Part shown: one piece after another, positions 1-7,424 of the stretch | Position numbering within the stretch: the first letter of the stretch is position 1 | How the letters are laid out: the number at the start of each line of letters is the position of its first letter | Source of the DNA: Puniceicoccales bacterium | GTDB lineage: Bacteria > Verrucomicrobiota > Verrucomicrobiia > Opitutales > JAIRKQ01 | Assembly (NCBI GenBank): GCA_031281895.1 | Contig: JAITET010000047.1 | Coordinates: 1-11,650, forward strand | Length of the DNA stretch: 11,650 nt | Direction of reading: 5' to 3' | Made by a program: the position numbers and the translations under genes | Notes under the pieces: generated by a model | Databases searched by the model: none | What the model was told of the DNA's origin: nothing | What the model saw: only the letters and a program-made list of their open reading frames with translations

Positions 1-232
1 CCTAGGTACCCCAGCTAGCGAATCTGGCCCAAGAGTTCTACGCCCAAGAACTCCAGCGAATGAATCTAGCCTTAGAATTTCACGCCTAGGTACCCCAGCT
101 AGCGAATTTGACCCAAGCGTTCTACGCCCAAGAACTCCAGCGAATGAATCTAGCCTTGAAATTTTACGCCCAGGTACCCCAGCTAGCAAATTTGCCCCAA
201 GAACACCTAGAACAACAGAAACAAATCTATAA
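1..232. repeat. 84-bp tandem repeat made of diverged 42-bp halves
   Basis: Two full 84-bp units (1-84 and 85-168) differ at only 6 positions by my count, about 93% identity. A third unit starts at 169 and matches closely for about 33 bases before diverging into unique sequence. Read on the minus strand, each unit splits into two 42-base halves that both begin GATTC and match at 29 of 42 positions, so the ancestral unit was probably 42 bp. The first unit is about 51% G+C, richer than the flanking genes. Because 84 and 42 are multiples of three, a reading frame without stops stays open across copies. One plus frame (2-232) and one minus frame are fully open, and each encodes a 14-residue periodic peptide. 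Unit 1 also holds a perfect 7-bp inverted repeat (33-39 with 47-53) that is imperfect in unit 2. The array runs off the window edge, so its copy number is unknown. No spacers separate the units, so it is not a CRISPR. Confidence 0.93.
2..232 (+). other. Repeat-encoded open frame, possible 3' end of a repetitive gene
   Basis: This plus-strand frame is open from the window edge to a TAA at 230-232 and reads through all three repeat units. It encodes a Pro/Thr/Arg/Ser-rich peptide with 14-residue blocks such as RTPANESSLEILRP. No start codon is visible, so if it is real it is the tail of a gene lying mostly outside the window. Against it: two other frames of the same repeat also look orderly, five of the six differences between units 1 and 2 change the amino acid at codon position 1 or 2, and I recognise no family. 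I treat it as a possible coding frame only; the repeat may be purely non-coding. Confidence 0.2.
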
Positions 233-272
233 GAACCCGTTCGCTAAAACGCTGTCCCAAAGGAATAGTTGA
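144..272 (+). other. Alternative short ORF, tail overlapping bamA end
   Basis: In the third plus frame an ATG at 144 opens 42 codons ending at TGA 270-272, which overlaps the convergent bamA 3' end by about 27 bases. The product is Gln/Leu-rich with a 14-residue period (blocks AQELQRMNLALKFY and AQVPQLANLPQEHL) and a charged tail that leaves the repeat. It looks more like a helical protein than the competing frames. However, TAG codons at 3-5 and 87-89 interrupt the frame upstream, exactly where unit 3 has CAG (171-173). It could be a broken repetitive gene or simply a chance frame. No ribosome binding site is evident. Confidence 0.18.
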
Positions 273-2586
273 ATCGCATACCATGTTTATTATCTCCCTC
301 TCCATGAATGGGAAACCCGAAATCGAGCCTGAGAGGGACCCCCATGATAAATATTTTTAGACCGAACCCAATGTCCGTGTTATAATTTTTCACGGAAAAA
401 TTCCAGTCCTTTTGGTTGACGAAACCGGCTTCAGCAAATAGATAGAATCTAACAGGGTCTGTAATCTTGAAACAATATTCTAAAGATCCATAGGTAAATG
501 TGTTACCACCAATCCCTGTACCATTTTCCCTAGGACCAACATCATGACATCTAAATCCCTTCATGAAGTTTTGACCACCCAGATAAAATCGATCGAAAAA
601 TGGCGTTGTATCTCCACCATAAGGTGTTATCGTGCCAGCCTGTCCGATTACGGAAAATACCTGTTGGGCGGTGTCAAAAACCAACCAATGTTTCACCCCA
701 TAGCTATGAAGTTTTACATATTTTGTTTGCCCCAACAAGAGGCCTCCGGCAAGTTCCGTGGTAATACCAATCTTTGAGCCCATGGTGGGGTATACAAAAC
801 TGTTGCGGGTGTCACGTTCCAAAGAAAACATTGCCTTGGAAATGGTGGTATAGCCTTCTCTGTCGAAGAAAGCTTTCGGAGCACCCTTAGAAATGCTATA
901 AATTTTAACAGATTCTAAGCTATAGGCTAATTTCCCTTCCCAGAGGTCAAAAATATGTTTTCGTAGATACACTTCACCCCCCATACGATCTTGGTTATAA
1001 TCTGCACCCGAATAATCTTGCAGCTTTTGATCGTAGGAAGTTTTATGGCAAAATAAATTCGTTCCTATGGCAAGTTCGCGATCATACCACCATGGCTCTT
1101 CGAAATTAATGTCTGCTGCTATTGTATGTTTTCCCATTTGCAAGCGGGAACGGAATTTTTGACCACCACCCTGAAGTGGTTTGTTTTGGCTGTGGATATC
1201 AAAATTTCTCTGGCTAAATTCTATAAATCCAACCACTTCTCCTCCGGTACTAATTCCACCACCCAGTCCAACTTTACCAGTATCGGCCTCTTTTATATCT
1301 ATGCGGATATTTTTTCTCTCGGGAACTTCAGTATTAGTCGGAGAAACATCAACGGAAGAAAAGTACCCCGTGTTCATTAGCCTCAATCTGCTATTTTTTA
1401 TCCTCAGGATATCAAATGGATCGCCAGGAGCCAATGTTAATTCACGTAAAATTACCTTATTTTTAGTTTTAGAATTTCCATGAATTTCGACCTCGTTCAC
1501 AAAGCATTTTTCAGACTCATTGATTATAAACGCAACATCTATCCTATTGGACACCAAATCTGCCTTTTTGTCTACATGAATGTTCGTATTAATGTACCCC
1601 GATTGGCCGTAAAAATCGATAACTCTACCGCAGGCAGCATCGACTTCAGCGGGAGAAAACACATTGGCAGTTCCTATGGAAAGAATTTCTTCTATTTCTT
1701 TGGTTTCGTATAGGTTATTCCCACTTACTGTTACGGTTCCCACATGATATTGCTGGCCCGCGTTGACGGGGATGGATATTATTAAACTATTTTTTCTATT
1801 CTCATAGGTAATACTACCCTCATCGATCTCAATATCTAGGTAGCCATGGTTACGAAAAATTGACTTAATCGTTTCAAGATCACTGCTAAAATCTCCGGGG
1901 TGATATAACCCTGTTTTCCTAAAAATGGAAAGCAGTGTCCACCTTTTTGTACGCATCGCTTTCAAAAGTTCGGATTCTTTTACAACGTCATTGCCAATGA
2001 ATTTGATTTTTCCGATGCGGAATTTTTGACCTTCAACGATATTAAATACAACTTTGACCTGGGTGGCATCATCTGTATCAATATCATAGGATACGTCAGC
2101 GTAGGGGAAGCCTTTATCATTGTAAAGCTTTATCAACGCTTCCACATCCGATTTCAAAACTCCTTTCGATAGTCCTGCTCCGGATTTGGTCGATATTTTT
2201 TTCAGTAAAACTTTCGACTTAAACTTTTTATTCCCTAGGAACTCAATCGATGCTACTTGCATCTTAGGAGTCAACGAAAAGATCACTCTGTAGTCGTTGG
2301 TCCCAGTGATCTCATCGACCTTGATGGATACATGTTCGAACTTTCCACTTGCATATAGGGATTTCAAAGAAGCATCTGCCAGGAATGGAGAAAATTCTTT
2401 TCCTTCCTTCAAAAGTACGTGGGATTCAATGATACCCTGGCTGATATTTAACTTAGGACCGCGGTACTTATACTCTATGCTTTTAACAATATTGGGTTCA
2501 TTCAGTAGGTTTTCAGAAAATACTTTTTGGCATGGACCCAACGCTATCAAGTAAAGAGGTATGAGCAACAATACTTTTTTGGCCAT
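244..2586 (-). CDS. bamA: Outer membrane protein assembly factor BamA
   Basis: BamA is the Omp85-family core of the BAM complex, which folds beta-barrel proteins into the outer membrane. From Met at 2586 the protein has 780 residues. A signal peptide of about 25 residues starts MAKKVLLLIPLYLIALGP. Five POTRA domains follow at roughly 34-108, 110-186, 190-278, 281-357 and 361-435, then a C-terminal beta-barrel. The barrel ends in Phe (FNYSFGTAF), as expected of a beta-signal. The conserved loop-6 motif, usually V/I-R-G-F, reads MKGF at 675-678 after YLGGQNF. An in-frame ATG at 2616 would add ten residues and overlap dnaB by 20 bases. I prefer 2586 because it puts the Lys-Lys plus hydrophobic core at the N terminus and leaves a 10-base gap after dnaB; neither start has a clear Shine-Dalgarno sequence. 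It is the last gene of the operon, ends with TAG, and runs up to the tandem repeat. Confidence 0.95.
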   Translation of the reverse strand: MAKKVLLLIPLYLIALGPCQKVFSENLLNEPNIVKSIEYKYRGPKLNISQGIIESHVLLKEGKEFSPFLADASLKSLYASGKFEHVSIKVDEITGTNDYRVIFSLTPKMQVASIEFLGNKKFKSKVLLKKISTKSGAGLSKGVLKSDVEALIKLYNDKGFPYADVSYDIDTDDATQVKVVFNIVEGQKFRIGKIKFIGNDVVKESELLKAMRTKRWTLLSIFRKTGLYHPGDFSSDLETIKSIFRNHGYLDIEIDEGSITYENRKNSLIISIPVNAGQQYHVGTVTVSGNNLYETKEIEEILSIGTANVFSPAEVDAACGRVIDFYGQSGYINTNIHVDKKADLVSNRIDVAFIINESEKCFVNEVEIHGNSKTKNKVILRELTLAPGDPFDILRIKNSRLRLMNTGYFSSVDVSPTNTEVPERKNIRIDIKEADTGKVGLGGGISTGGEVVGFIEFSQRNFDIHSQNKPLQGGGQKFRSRLQMGKHTIAADINFEEPWWYDRELAIGTNLFCHKTSYDQKLQDYSGADYNQDRMGGEVYLRKHIFDLWEGKLAYSLESVKIYSISKGAPKAFFDREGYTTISKAMFSLERDTRNSFVYPTMGSKIGITTELAGGLLLGQTKYVKLHSYGVKHWLVFDTAQQVFSVIGQAGTITPYGGDTTPFFDRFYLGGQNFMKGFRCHDVGPRENGTGIGGNTFTYGSLEYCFKITDPVRFYLFAEAGFVNQKDWNFSVKNYNTDIGFGLKIFIMGVPLRLDFGFPIHGEGDNKHGMRFNYSFGTAF

Positions 2587-2596
2587 GGTAACACTT

Positions 2597-4021
2597 TTAT
2601 TCACAAATATTTTCATCTACGTAGCTTTCAAATCTGGTTAGGTTGCGTATGAATGTTAATGACACAACACCGATAGGACCATTCCTATGTTTTGCAATCA
2701 CTAAGTCGCGAATGATGGTATTTTCTTCAAAATTATCGCCATCCTCCCTGTCAGATGAGCTGATTTGTTTGGTCAATATTAGTACCACATCCGCATCCTG
2801 TTCAATTGCTCCCGACTCTCGCAAATCCGACAGCTTGGGTTGACGTTTTTCCCTTTCCGAATCTCGATTTAGCTGGCTTAGAACTATTATGGGAATTTTT
2901 AGTTCCTTTGCCATGGCTTTTATCCCACGTGAGATTTCAGAAATCTGCTGTTCCCGCGGCATCCTACTATCACCGTTGATGAGCTGTAAATAATCGATCA
3001 CAACTAAATCGATATGTTCTTTGCTGTGCATCCTACGCGCCTTAGCCCGCATTTCTAAAATGGTCAAATTGGTCGACTCATCTATCCATAGGGGGGCCGT
3101 TTGCAATTCTTTCGCCACGCCCAACAAAGATTCGCTTGTGCTCTTGGGAATAAATCCATCATGCAATTTGGTCATATTTATTCCTGCTCGACCACATAAC
3201 ATGCGAAGAGCTAGTTGTTCGGAACTCATTTCCAGGCTAAAAAACAAAACTCCCTTGGGGGTATGTCCTTTCCTTGGCACAACAACATTTTCGGCGATAT
3301 TCATTGCCAGGCTAGTTTTCCCCATCGATGGTCGGGCAGCTATCACGATCATTTCACCAGGCCTAAATCCGAATGTCATCCTATCCAAATCTGTAAACCC
3401 CGATGGTAACCCTGTTAGTTCTCCCCGGTGGTGTAGCATCAGCTGAATCGTGTTGACCGCCGAATCGATGGACTTTTTTATCGGAACGGCACAATCGGAG
3501 ATACGGTCCGAGCTTATGGCAAATATTTCATTTTCTGCCTTTTCTATGAAATCATCGAGTTCTTCCGCTTCACCATATGCACGCTCAATGTTTACCACGG
3601 ATGCCGTGATTACACGCCTGGTAAGTTCCAAATCCCGTACACGTTTCACATAATGTACGATATGGGCTGGAGTATCTATTCGGTCACAAATCCTGTTGAT
3701 AAAATCTATACCCCCGATGGAGTCCAATTTTCCTGTAGATTTCAAGCGATCGGCGAGGAAAATTTCATTGACGGGGGTTCCTTCTTCGTAGATATCAACT
3801 ATGGCTTCCCACAATATCTTGTGGGCGGGTAAATAGAACGAATCAACGGAAATCCTATTCTGGATACCAAAAGTTATGCTATCCTGTCCTCCTTCTATTA
3901 TACAACAAGCCAGTAGTGCCTGCTCAAAGTCAACGCTATGCGGTTGTACACGACCGATAAAATGTTCGCACACGGCAGAATCATCAGGCTTCTTGGTTTT
4001 TCTATGAGAATTTGTAGCCAT
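2597..4021 (-). CDS. dnaB: Replicative DNA helicase DnaB
   Basis: DnaB is the hexameric ring helicase that unwinds DNA at the replication fork and recruits primase. The 474-residue product is of normal family length. The N-terminal primase-interacting domain spans about residues 27-130, followed by a linker and the RecA-like ATPase domain from about 200. Visible motifs are Walker A (ARPSMGKTS, about 229-237), Walker B (VVIDYLQLI, about 340-348), the LSQLNR motif (381-386) and the KHRNGP segment (444-449) that carries the arginine finger in this family. There is no intein. The N-terminal 25 residues are a short basic, polar extension before the conserved domain. The gene starts 52 bases after rplI, the longest gap inside the operon, and a weak GGAAA lies upstream of the ATG. 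It ends with TAA just before bamA. Confidence 0.97.
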   Translation of the reverse strand: MATNSHRKTKKPDDSAVCEHFIGRVQPHSVDFEQALLACCIIEGGQDSITFGIQNRISVDSFYLPAHKILWEAIVDIYEEGTPVNEIFLADRLKSTGKLDSIGGIDFINRICDRIDTPAHIVHYVKRVRDLELTRRVITASVVNIERAYGEAEELDDFIEKAENEIFAISSDRISDCAVPIKKSIDSAVNTIQLMLHHRGELTGLPSGFTDLDRMTFGFRPGEMIVIAARPSMGKTSLAMNIAENVVVPRKGHTPKGVLFFSLEMSSEQLALRMLCGRAGINMTKLHDGFIPKSTSESLLGVAKELQTAPLWIDESTNLTILEMRAKARRMHSKEHIDLVVIDYLQLINGDSRMPREQQISEISRGIKAMAKELKIPIIVLSQLNRDSEREKRQPKLSDLRESGAIEQDADVVLILTKQISSSDREDGDNFEENTIIRDLVIAKHRNGPIGVVSLTFIRNLTRFESYVDENICE

Positions 4022-4073
4022 TAACCATTTCCGAATACGGGGAGCTCCACGCTCGAAAACATACGCCAGTTTA

Positions 4074-4538
4074 CTAATTTATAGGATTTTCAGATACAAC
4101 GTCAAAATACAAATCAAACGAAATCGTATCATGTAATCTAATCAATGCCTTACGACGACCAACTCCTTTTATTGGGGAATCGAGGTGTATTCTTTTCCTA
4201 TCTACCTGCAGTCCTTTTTGTTCTAGGGCATTGGAAATTTCCTTGGCGGTCACAGCTCCAAACATTTTACCATTTTCACTGGTTTTAACCACAATGGCCA
4301 AAGATACATTGGAAAGTTTTTCCAGTAACGCTTGAGCTTGCTCAAGATCCTGCTTTTCGCGCATTTCCCGAGCCTTTTGCAGGGCTTCTATTTGCTTCTT
4401 ATTAGTCCGTGTCATTGGTACTGCAATTTCATTTGGGAAAAGGAAGTTACGGGCGTATCCAGCCCTAACCCTAATTTGATCTCCCTCTGCACCAAGGGAT
4501 TTAACATGTTTTAACAATAATATTTCGGTCGTTGCCAT
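4074..4538 (-). CDS. rplI: 50S ribosomal protein L9
   Basis: L9 is a two-domain protein of the large ribosomal subunit that binds 23S rRNA near the L1 stalk and limits frameshifting. The chosen start at 4538 gives 154 residues beginning MATTEILLLKHVKSLG, the usual L9 opening. The N-domain signature VRAGYARNFLFPNEIAVP follows, then a long connecting helix rich in Lys, Glu and Gln (about 43-77). The C-terminal RNA-binding domain includes NGKMFGAVTAKEI. An upstream in-frame ATG at 4571 was rejected because it lies inside ssb and would add eleven atypical residues. GAGGA, which overlaps the ssb stop, sits ten bases before ATG 4538 and settles the start. The stop is TAG, and 13 bases separate the gene from ssb. 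Confidence 0.96.
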   Translation of the reverse strand: MATTEILLLKHVKSLGAEGDQIRVRAGYARNFLFPNEIAVPMTRTNKKQIEALQKAREMREKQDLEQAQALLEKLSNVSLAIVVKTSENGKMFGAVTAKEISNALEQKGLQVDRKRIHLDSPIKGVGRRKALIRLHDTISFDLYFDVVSENPIN

Positions 4539-4551
4539 AAAATTTTTTTCC

Positions 4552-5040
4552 TCAAAATGGGACATCTTCATCTAGCTGTACATTGGTATAGACCGGCTTA
4601 TTTTTTACTCCTTTATTTTGTGACAAATCTTCCACCAATCGGTCGACCGGCTCTTGATGAGATTCGGCAACATTTTGCGATGACACAGTTCCACCTTCCT
4701 CAGCATCGGCACGTGACCCAACAAACTGAAAATTCTCTAGCACCACACCGAGCTTACTACGTTTTTCACCGGATTGATTTTCCCACTGATCTAACCTTAG
4801 TCGGCCTTCAAGCAGAATAGGGCGTCCTTTAGTAAAATATTTGCCAATGACTTCTGCTTGTTTACCAAATGCATCGATATCGACAAATGCTGTCTCTTCC
4901 TTCATCGTTCCATCTGCCATTTTTGTTTGACGGCTGACGGCTACCGCGAATTTACAAATAGACATGCCCTGCTGTGTTACCCTTAGCTCGGGATCACGGG
5001 TAAGGTTACCCATTAAAATCACTTTATTAAAAGAGGCCAT
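4552..5040 (-). CDS. ssb: Single-stranded DNA-binding protein SSB
   Basis: SSB coats single-stranded DNA during replication, repair and recombination and recruits partner enzymes through its C-terminal tip. The 162-residue product opens MASFNKVILMGNLTRDPELR, the canonical start of the OB-fold, which runs to about residue 108 and includes the GRLRLDQWENQSGEKRS strand region. A polar, disordered linker follows, ending in the acidic tip DEDVPF that matches the family's partner-binding peptide. The start lies four bases after the rpsF stop, so translation is probably coupled; no strong Shine-Dalgarno sequence is visible. Its position between rpsF and rplI-dnaB is the classic bacterial arrangement. 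Confidence 0.97.
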   Translation of the reverse strand: MASFNKVILMGNLTRDPELRVTQQGMSICKFAVAVSRQTKMADGTMKEETAFVDIDAFGKQAEVIGKYFTKGRPILLEGRLRLDQWENQSGEKRSKLGVVLENFQFVGSRADAEEGGTVSSQNVAESHQEPVDRLVEDLSQNKGVKNKPVYTNVQLDEDVPF

Positions 5041-5044
5041 AATT

Positions 5045-5341
5045 TTATCTTGTAGACTCTACTAAAATCCTATTTATGGTTTTGTCTAGTCTAAGTCTTG
5101 ATTTTATTCCTTCGACGATGGAAGGAACTCCTTCGAACGAAAATTGTACATATATACCACCTGGAAAACTTTTATTAGCCACCCGTTCGAAATTCTTTTG
5201 TCCCAAATTTTTAACCGTTGCAATTTTCCCTCCCAAATCGGTTATAATCACCGATAATCGTTCCACAATCATATCGACGGTATCCAGACATCCTCGCATA
5301 TCCAGTATAAAACTTGCAATATATTTTCTTACATCACTCAT
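5045..5341 (-). CDS. rpsF: 30S ribosomal protein S6
   Basis: S6 is a small-subunit protein that binds 16S rRNA together with S18 in the platform. The product is 98 residues, about the family norm. It has the ferredoxin-like S6 pattern: YIASFILDMRG as the first strand, a helix (DTVDMIVERLSVIITDLGG), then KNLGQKNFERVANKSFPGG and the strand GIYVQFSFEG. The ATG overlaps the pth stop as ATGA (5338-5341), which implies translational coupling and explains the absence of a separate strong ribosome binding site. The gene for its partner S18 (rpsR), often next to rpsF and ssb in other bacteria, is not in this cluster. Confidence 0.93.
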   Translation of the reverse strand: MSDVRKYIASFILDMRGCLDTVDMIVERLSVIITDLGGKIATVKNLGQKNFERVANKSFPGGIYVQFSFEGVPSIVEGIKSRLRLDKTINRILVESTR

Positions 5342-5919
5342 ACAAATTTTTTTCGGTTTGCTAGATTCATGGTATGTTCGAGGCCTTTGTCAAGCAGTAG
5401 CTGCAAATACTCCAATATTTTTGGCATTGCATCTTTTAAAATTTGCAATTCATCGGCATGGAATTTGCTCAAAACGTGGTCTTTGAGGTCCATTTGTGGA
5501 TGAAGTTTTCCTCCAACTCCCACCCTATACCGTACAAATCCTCCTCCGATTTTTGACAAAATATCACCGACTCCATTGTGTCCTCCCGTTCCTTCTCTAC
5601 CATGGATTCTAAAATCTCCGACTGGGAATGCTATGTCGTCATAGATAACTATGACATTTGCAGGAGGGATTTTGTAGTAACTACATAATTTTAGAACGGC
5701 TGTCCCGCTGTCATTCATGTATGTCGTTGGTTTTGCCAAAATTACCGTCCCTTCTTCCAAGGGACATTTAGCCGTATGGGCCCCATGCTTTTTATTCAAG
5801 GTCCAACGCAACCTTTTTTCATTTGCAAACGCATCAACAACTAGAAATCCCACATTATGTCGAGTTAAATCATACTCAGTTCCAGGGTTTCCCAGCCCAA
5901 TTATTAGGCTGTTGGCCAT
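5338..5919 (-). CDS. pth: Peptidyl-tRNA hydrolase
   Basis: Pth releases tRNA from peptidyl-tRNAs that drop off the ribosome, cleaving the ester bond so that the tRNA can be reused. The product is 193 residues, normal for the bacterial family. The opening MANSLIIGLGNPGTEYDLTR carries the conserved Asn11. The catalytic His is His21 in TRHNVGF; substrate-site residues are Met68-Asn69 in TTYMND, Asp94 in IYDDIAFP and His114-Asn115 in GTGGHNGV. All expected active-site positions are intact. The start follows the rplY stop by eight bases, and GGAAAAACT directly after that TAG supplies a plausible ribosome binding site. The rplY-pth pairing is common in bacteria. Confidence 0.97.
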   Translation of the reverse strand: MANSLIIGLGNPGTEYDLTRHNVGFLVVDAFANEKRLRWTLNKKHGAHTAKCPLEEGTVILAKPTTYMNDSGTAVLKLCSYYKIPPANVIVIYDDIAFPVGDFRIHGREGTGGHNGVGDILSKIGGGFVRYRVGVGGKLHPQMDLKDHVLSKFHADELQILKDAMPKILEYLQLLLDKGLEHTMNLANRKKFV

Positions 5920-5927
5920 AGTTTTTC

Positions 5928-6557
5928 CTATTCCGTTTTCGGCGCAACCTCTGCGGTAACTGGCGTTTCCGTTGCAACGACTTTCTTGGTCTCTTCTTCG
6001 GCGACAACGGCATTACATGAAACAATAGGTGAAGCTTGATCTCCGATCAACTCAACACCATTTGGAACAACGAGATCACTTAAATGTACAATGGCTCCAA
6101 TGTCCAAAGTGTTTACATCAACACGTATGGACGAAGGAAGATCGGCAGGCAGACACCTCACGGTAACTTCATGGCGAGTAATATCTAAAATACCACCATT
6201 TTGTTTTACGCCGATAGCCTCTCCGAAAAATTCGAGGGGAACAACGGTAGTCATCTTTTCCGACTGCGAAACTTCATGGAAATCTATGTGGAGAAACTTA
6301 TCAGTTACCGGATCCCGTTGAATATCAGCGATATCCGATAGATGTATGGTATCTCCTTTTATCTCAATGTCTATCAAAGACGCGGAGTGTCCCTTTTCCT
6401 TTAATAGTGCTTTTAACTCCTTTTCGTCGACGGTCAGTGCCATCGTTCCCAAATGTCCATACACAACGGCAGGAACTTTTCCAGACGCACGTAATCTTTT
6501 CATTGACCCACGACCAAATTCATTTCTTTTTGTCACTAATAACCTCAAATGCTTCAT
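5928..6557 (-). CDS. rplY: 50S ribosomal protein L25, CTC form
   Basis: L25 binds 5S rRNA in the large subunit. The 209-residue product is the long CTC-type form (general stress protein Ctc), with an N-terminal 5S-binding domain and a second beta domain, rather than the about 95-residue enteric form. Family features are RNEFGRGSMKRLRASGKVPA then VVYGHLG near the N terminus, DIQRDPVTDKFLHIDFHEV at the domain end, and a C-terminal beta domain with VEVRCL-like HEVTVRCLPADLPSSI. A low-complexity acidic and Ala/Thr/Val tail follows (from about residue 186). It is the first gene of the operon, and GGTGG a few bases before the ATG may act as the ribosome binding site. The stop is TAG. Confidence 0.95.
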   Translation of the reverse strand: MKHLRLLVTKRNEFGRGSMKRLRASGKVPAVVYGHLGTMALTVDEKELKALLKEKGHSASLIDIEIKGDTIHLSDIADIQRDPVTDKFLHIDFHEVSQSEKMTTVVPLEFFGEAIGVKQNGGILDITRHEVTVRCLPADLPSSIRVDVNTLDIGAIVHLSDLVVPNGVELIGDQASPIVSCNAVVAEEETKKVVATETPVTAEVAPKTE

Positions 6558-6618
6558 AAAGTTGCCACCAGTTAAATAACCTTATCCTTAAATCGCAACC
6601 AAAAAATGACGAAATTCA

Positions 6619-6646
6619 AATGTATTGGAAGCAATTGTCCGTTCAA
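6619..6646 (-). promoter_or_regulatory. Candidate promoter of the rplY-bamA operon
   Basis: On the minus strand TTGAAC (6646-6641) and TACATT (6624-6619) are separated by 16 bases, each matching the sigma-70 consensus at four or more positions. This predicts a start near 6612 and a leader of about 55 bases before rplY. The -35 element lies in the spacer of a perfect inverted repeat, so the site could be regulated. It is a consensus match only; other AT-rich hexamers in the region could serve instead. Confidence 0.3.
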
Positions 6647-6659
6647 ATGGATGGACAAT
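6634..6659. promoter_or_regulatory. Inverted repeat, possible operator between divergent genes
   Basis: ATTGTCC (6634-6640) and GGACAAT (6653-6659) form a perfect 7-bp inverted repeat with a 12-base spacer, in the divergent region between rplY and the AlgH-family gene. The spacing places equal faces of the two arms about two helical turns apart, as for a dimeric regulator, and the proposed rplY -35 element falls between the arms. A 12-base loop makes an RNA hairpin less likely. The binding protein is unknown. Confidence 0.3.
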
Positions 6660-6703
6660 AATCTTTAAAGTTTTTGATTTAAAAATTTTTGATAAAATGT
6701 AAA

Positions 6704-7264
6704 ATGTTTAGTTCCATGGAAAATAAAACTTTTGTCACGTGCATAGAAAAAATTGCAGGAACGCTGGCTGGCAGGATGCTAATTGCTCATCCCATATTGG
6801 AAGATAAGCAGTTTGAAAAAACAATACTGTTCGTGGAGTCCGACACAGGGAATAGCGTCACGGGAGTAATTTTAAATCGCCCACTAAATATTATGCTAAA
6901 AGCTTTGGGGAAAAATTTCGAGAATTTACCCATCAGCAATGTTCCAGTTTACCAGGGAGGTCCCCATGGGAACACGACGGTTATGTTGACTGCCTGGGTA
7001 TCCGATGATAGGCGAAAGGTTTTTGAAATTTATCATATGATTACTCCCGCAGAAGCTTTTAAACTGGAGGAGACAAACGATAATATTCAATTTCGAGCTT
7101 TTCTTGGATACTGTCAATTTGATCGACACATTTACAGGGACATAGAAAAAGGGTTGTGGGTGGTTGGGTCTCCCAAAAGACTATTGGGTTCGATGGAACG
7201 GGCAGAAGCCCTTTGGAAAACCATGCTATTGAAAGAAAATCCTAACGCCTTAATTTACCAGTGA
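6704..7264 (+). CDS. YqgE/AlgH family protein (UPF0301)
   Basis: This belongs to the conserved YqgE/AlgH (UPF0301) family, whose biochemical role is unsettled; the AlgH name comes from a Pseudomonas alginate-regulation phenotype. From ATG 6704 the product has 186 residues. Family blocks are AGRMLIAHPILED, FEKTILFVESDTGNSVTGV then ILNRPL, VYQGGPHGNTTVML, and RAFLGYCQFDRHIYRDIEKG followed by LWVVG. There is no signal peptide or membrane segment, so it is presumably cytoplasmic. The start is uncertain: a TTG at 6689, ATG at 6704 and ATG at 6716 all precede the conserved core, and none has a Shine-Dalgarno sequence. GATAAA at 6691-6696 resembles a -10 element and would make ATG 6704 nearly leaderless. 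The gene is divergent from the ribosomal operon and appears monocistronic. Confidence 0.9.
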   Translation: MFSSMENKTFVTCIEKIAGTLAGRMLIAHPILEDKQFEKTILFVESDTGNSVTGVILNRPLNIMLKALGKNFENLPISNVPVYQGGPHGNTTVMLTAWVSDDRRKVFEIYHMITPAEAFKLEETNDNIQFRAFLGYCQFDRHIYRDIEKGLWVVGSPKRLLGSMERAEALWKTMLLKENPNALIYQ

Positions 7265-7321
7265 CTTGGTCCCTTAGGAATGAATAAATTTTTGCGCAGG
7301 GCAGATGGTTTAAGCATTACC

Positions 7322-7350
7322 TTGGGATTCGTTGGGGATACCTCTATGAA
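7322..7350 (+). promoter_or_regulatory. Candidate promoter for the giant prepilin-like gene
   Basis: TTGGGA (7322-7327) and TATGAA (7345-7350) lie 17 bases apart in the 160-bp gap after the AlgH-family gene, each matching the sigma-70 consensus at four of six positions. Transcription would begin near 7357, leaving a leader of about 70 to 100 bases depending on the start codon used. I see no convincing terminator for the upstream gene in this gap, so read-through from it is also possible. Confidence 0.25.
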
Positions 7351-7424
7351 TAAAATTCGATAAAACAACCGAATAAGACCGTGGGAGCTTTGTTTTTCCA
7401 ACATCGACAAATTTAAAACTTCAA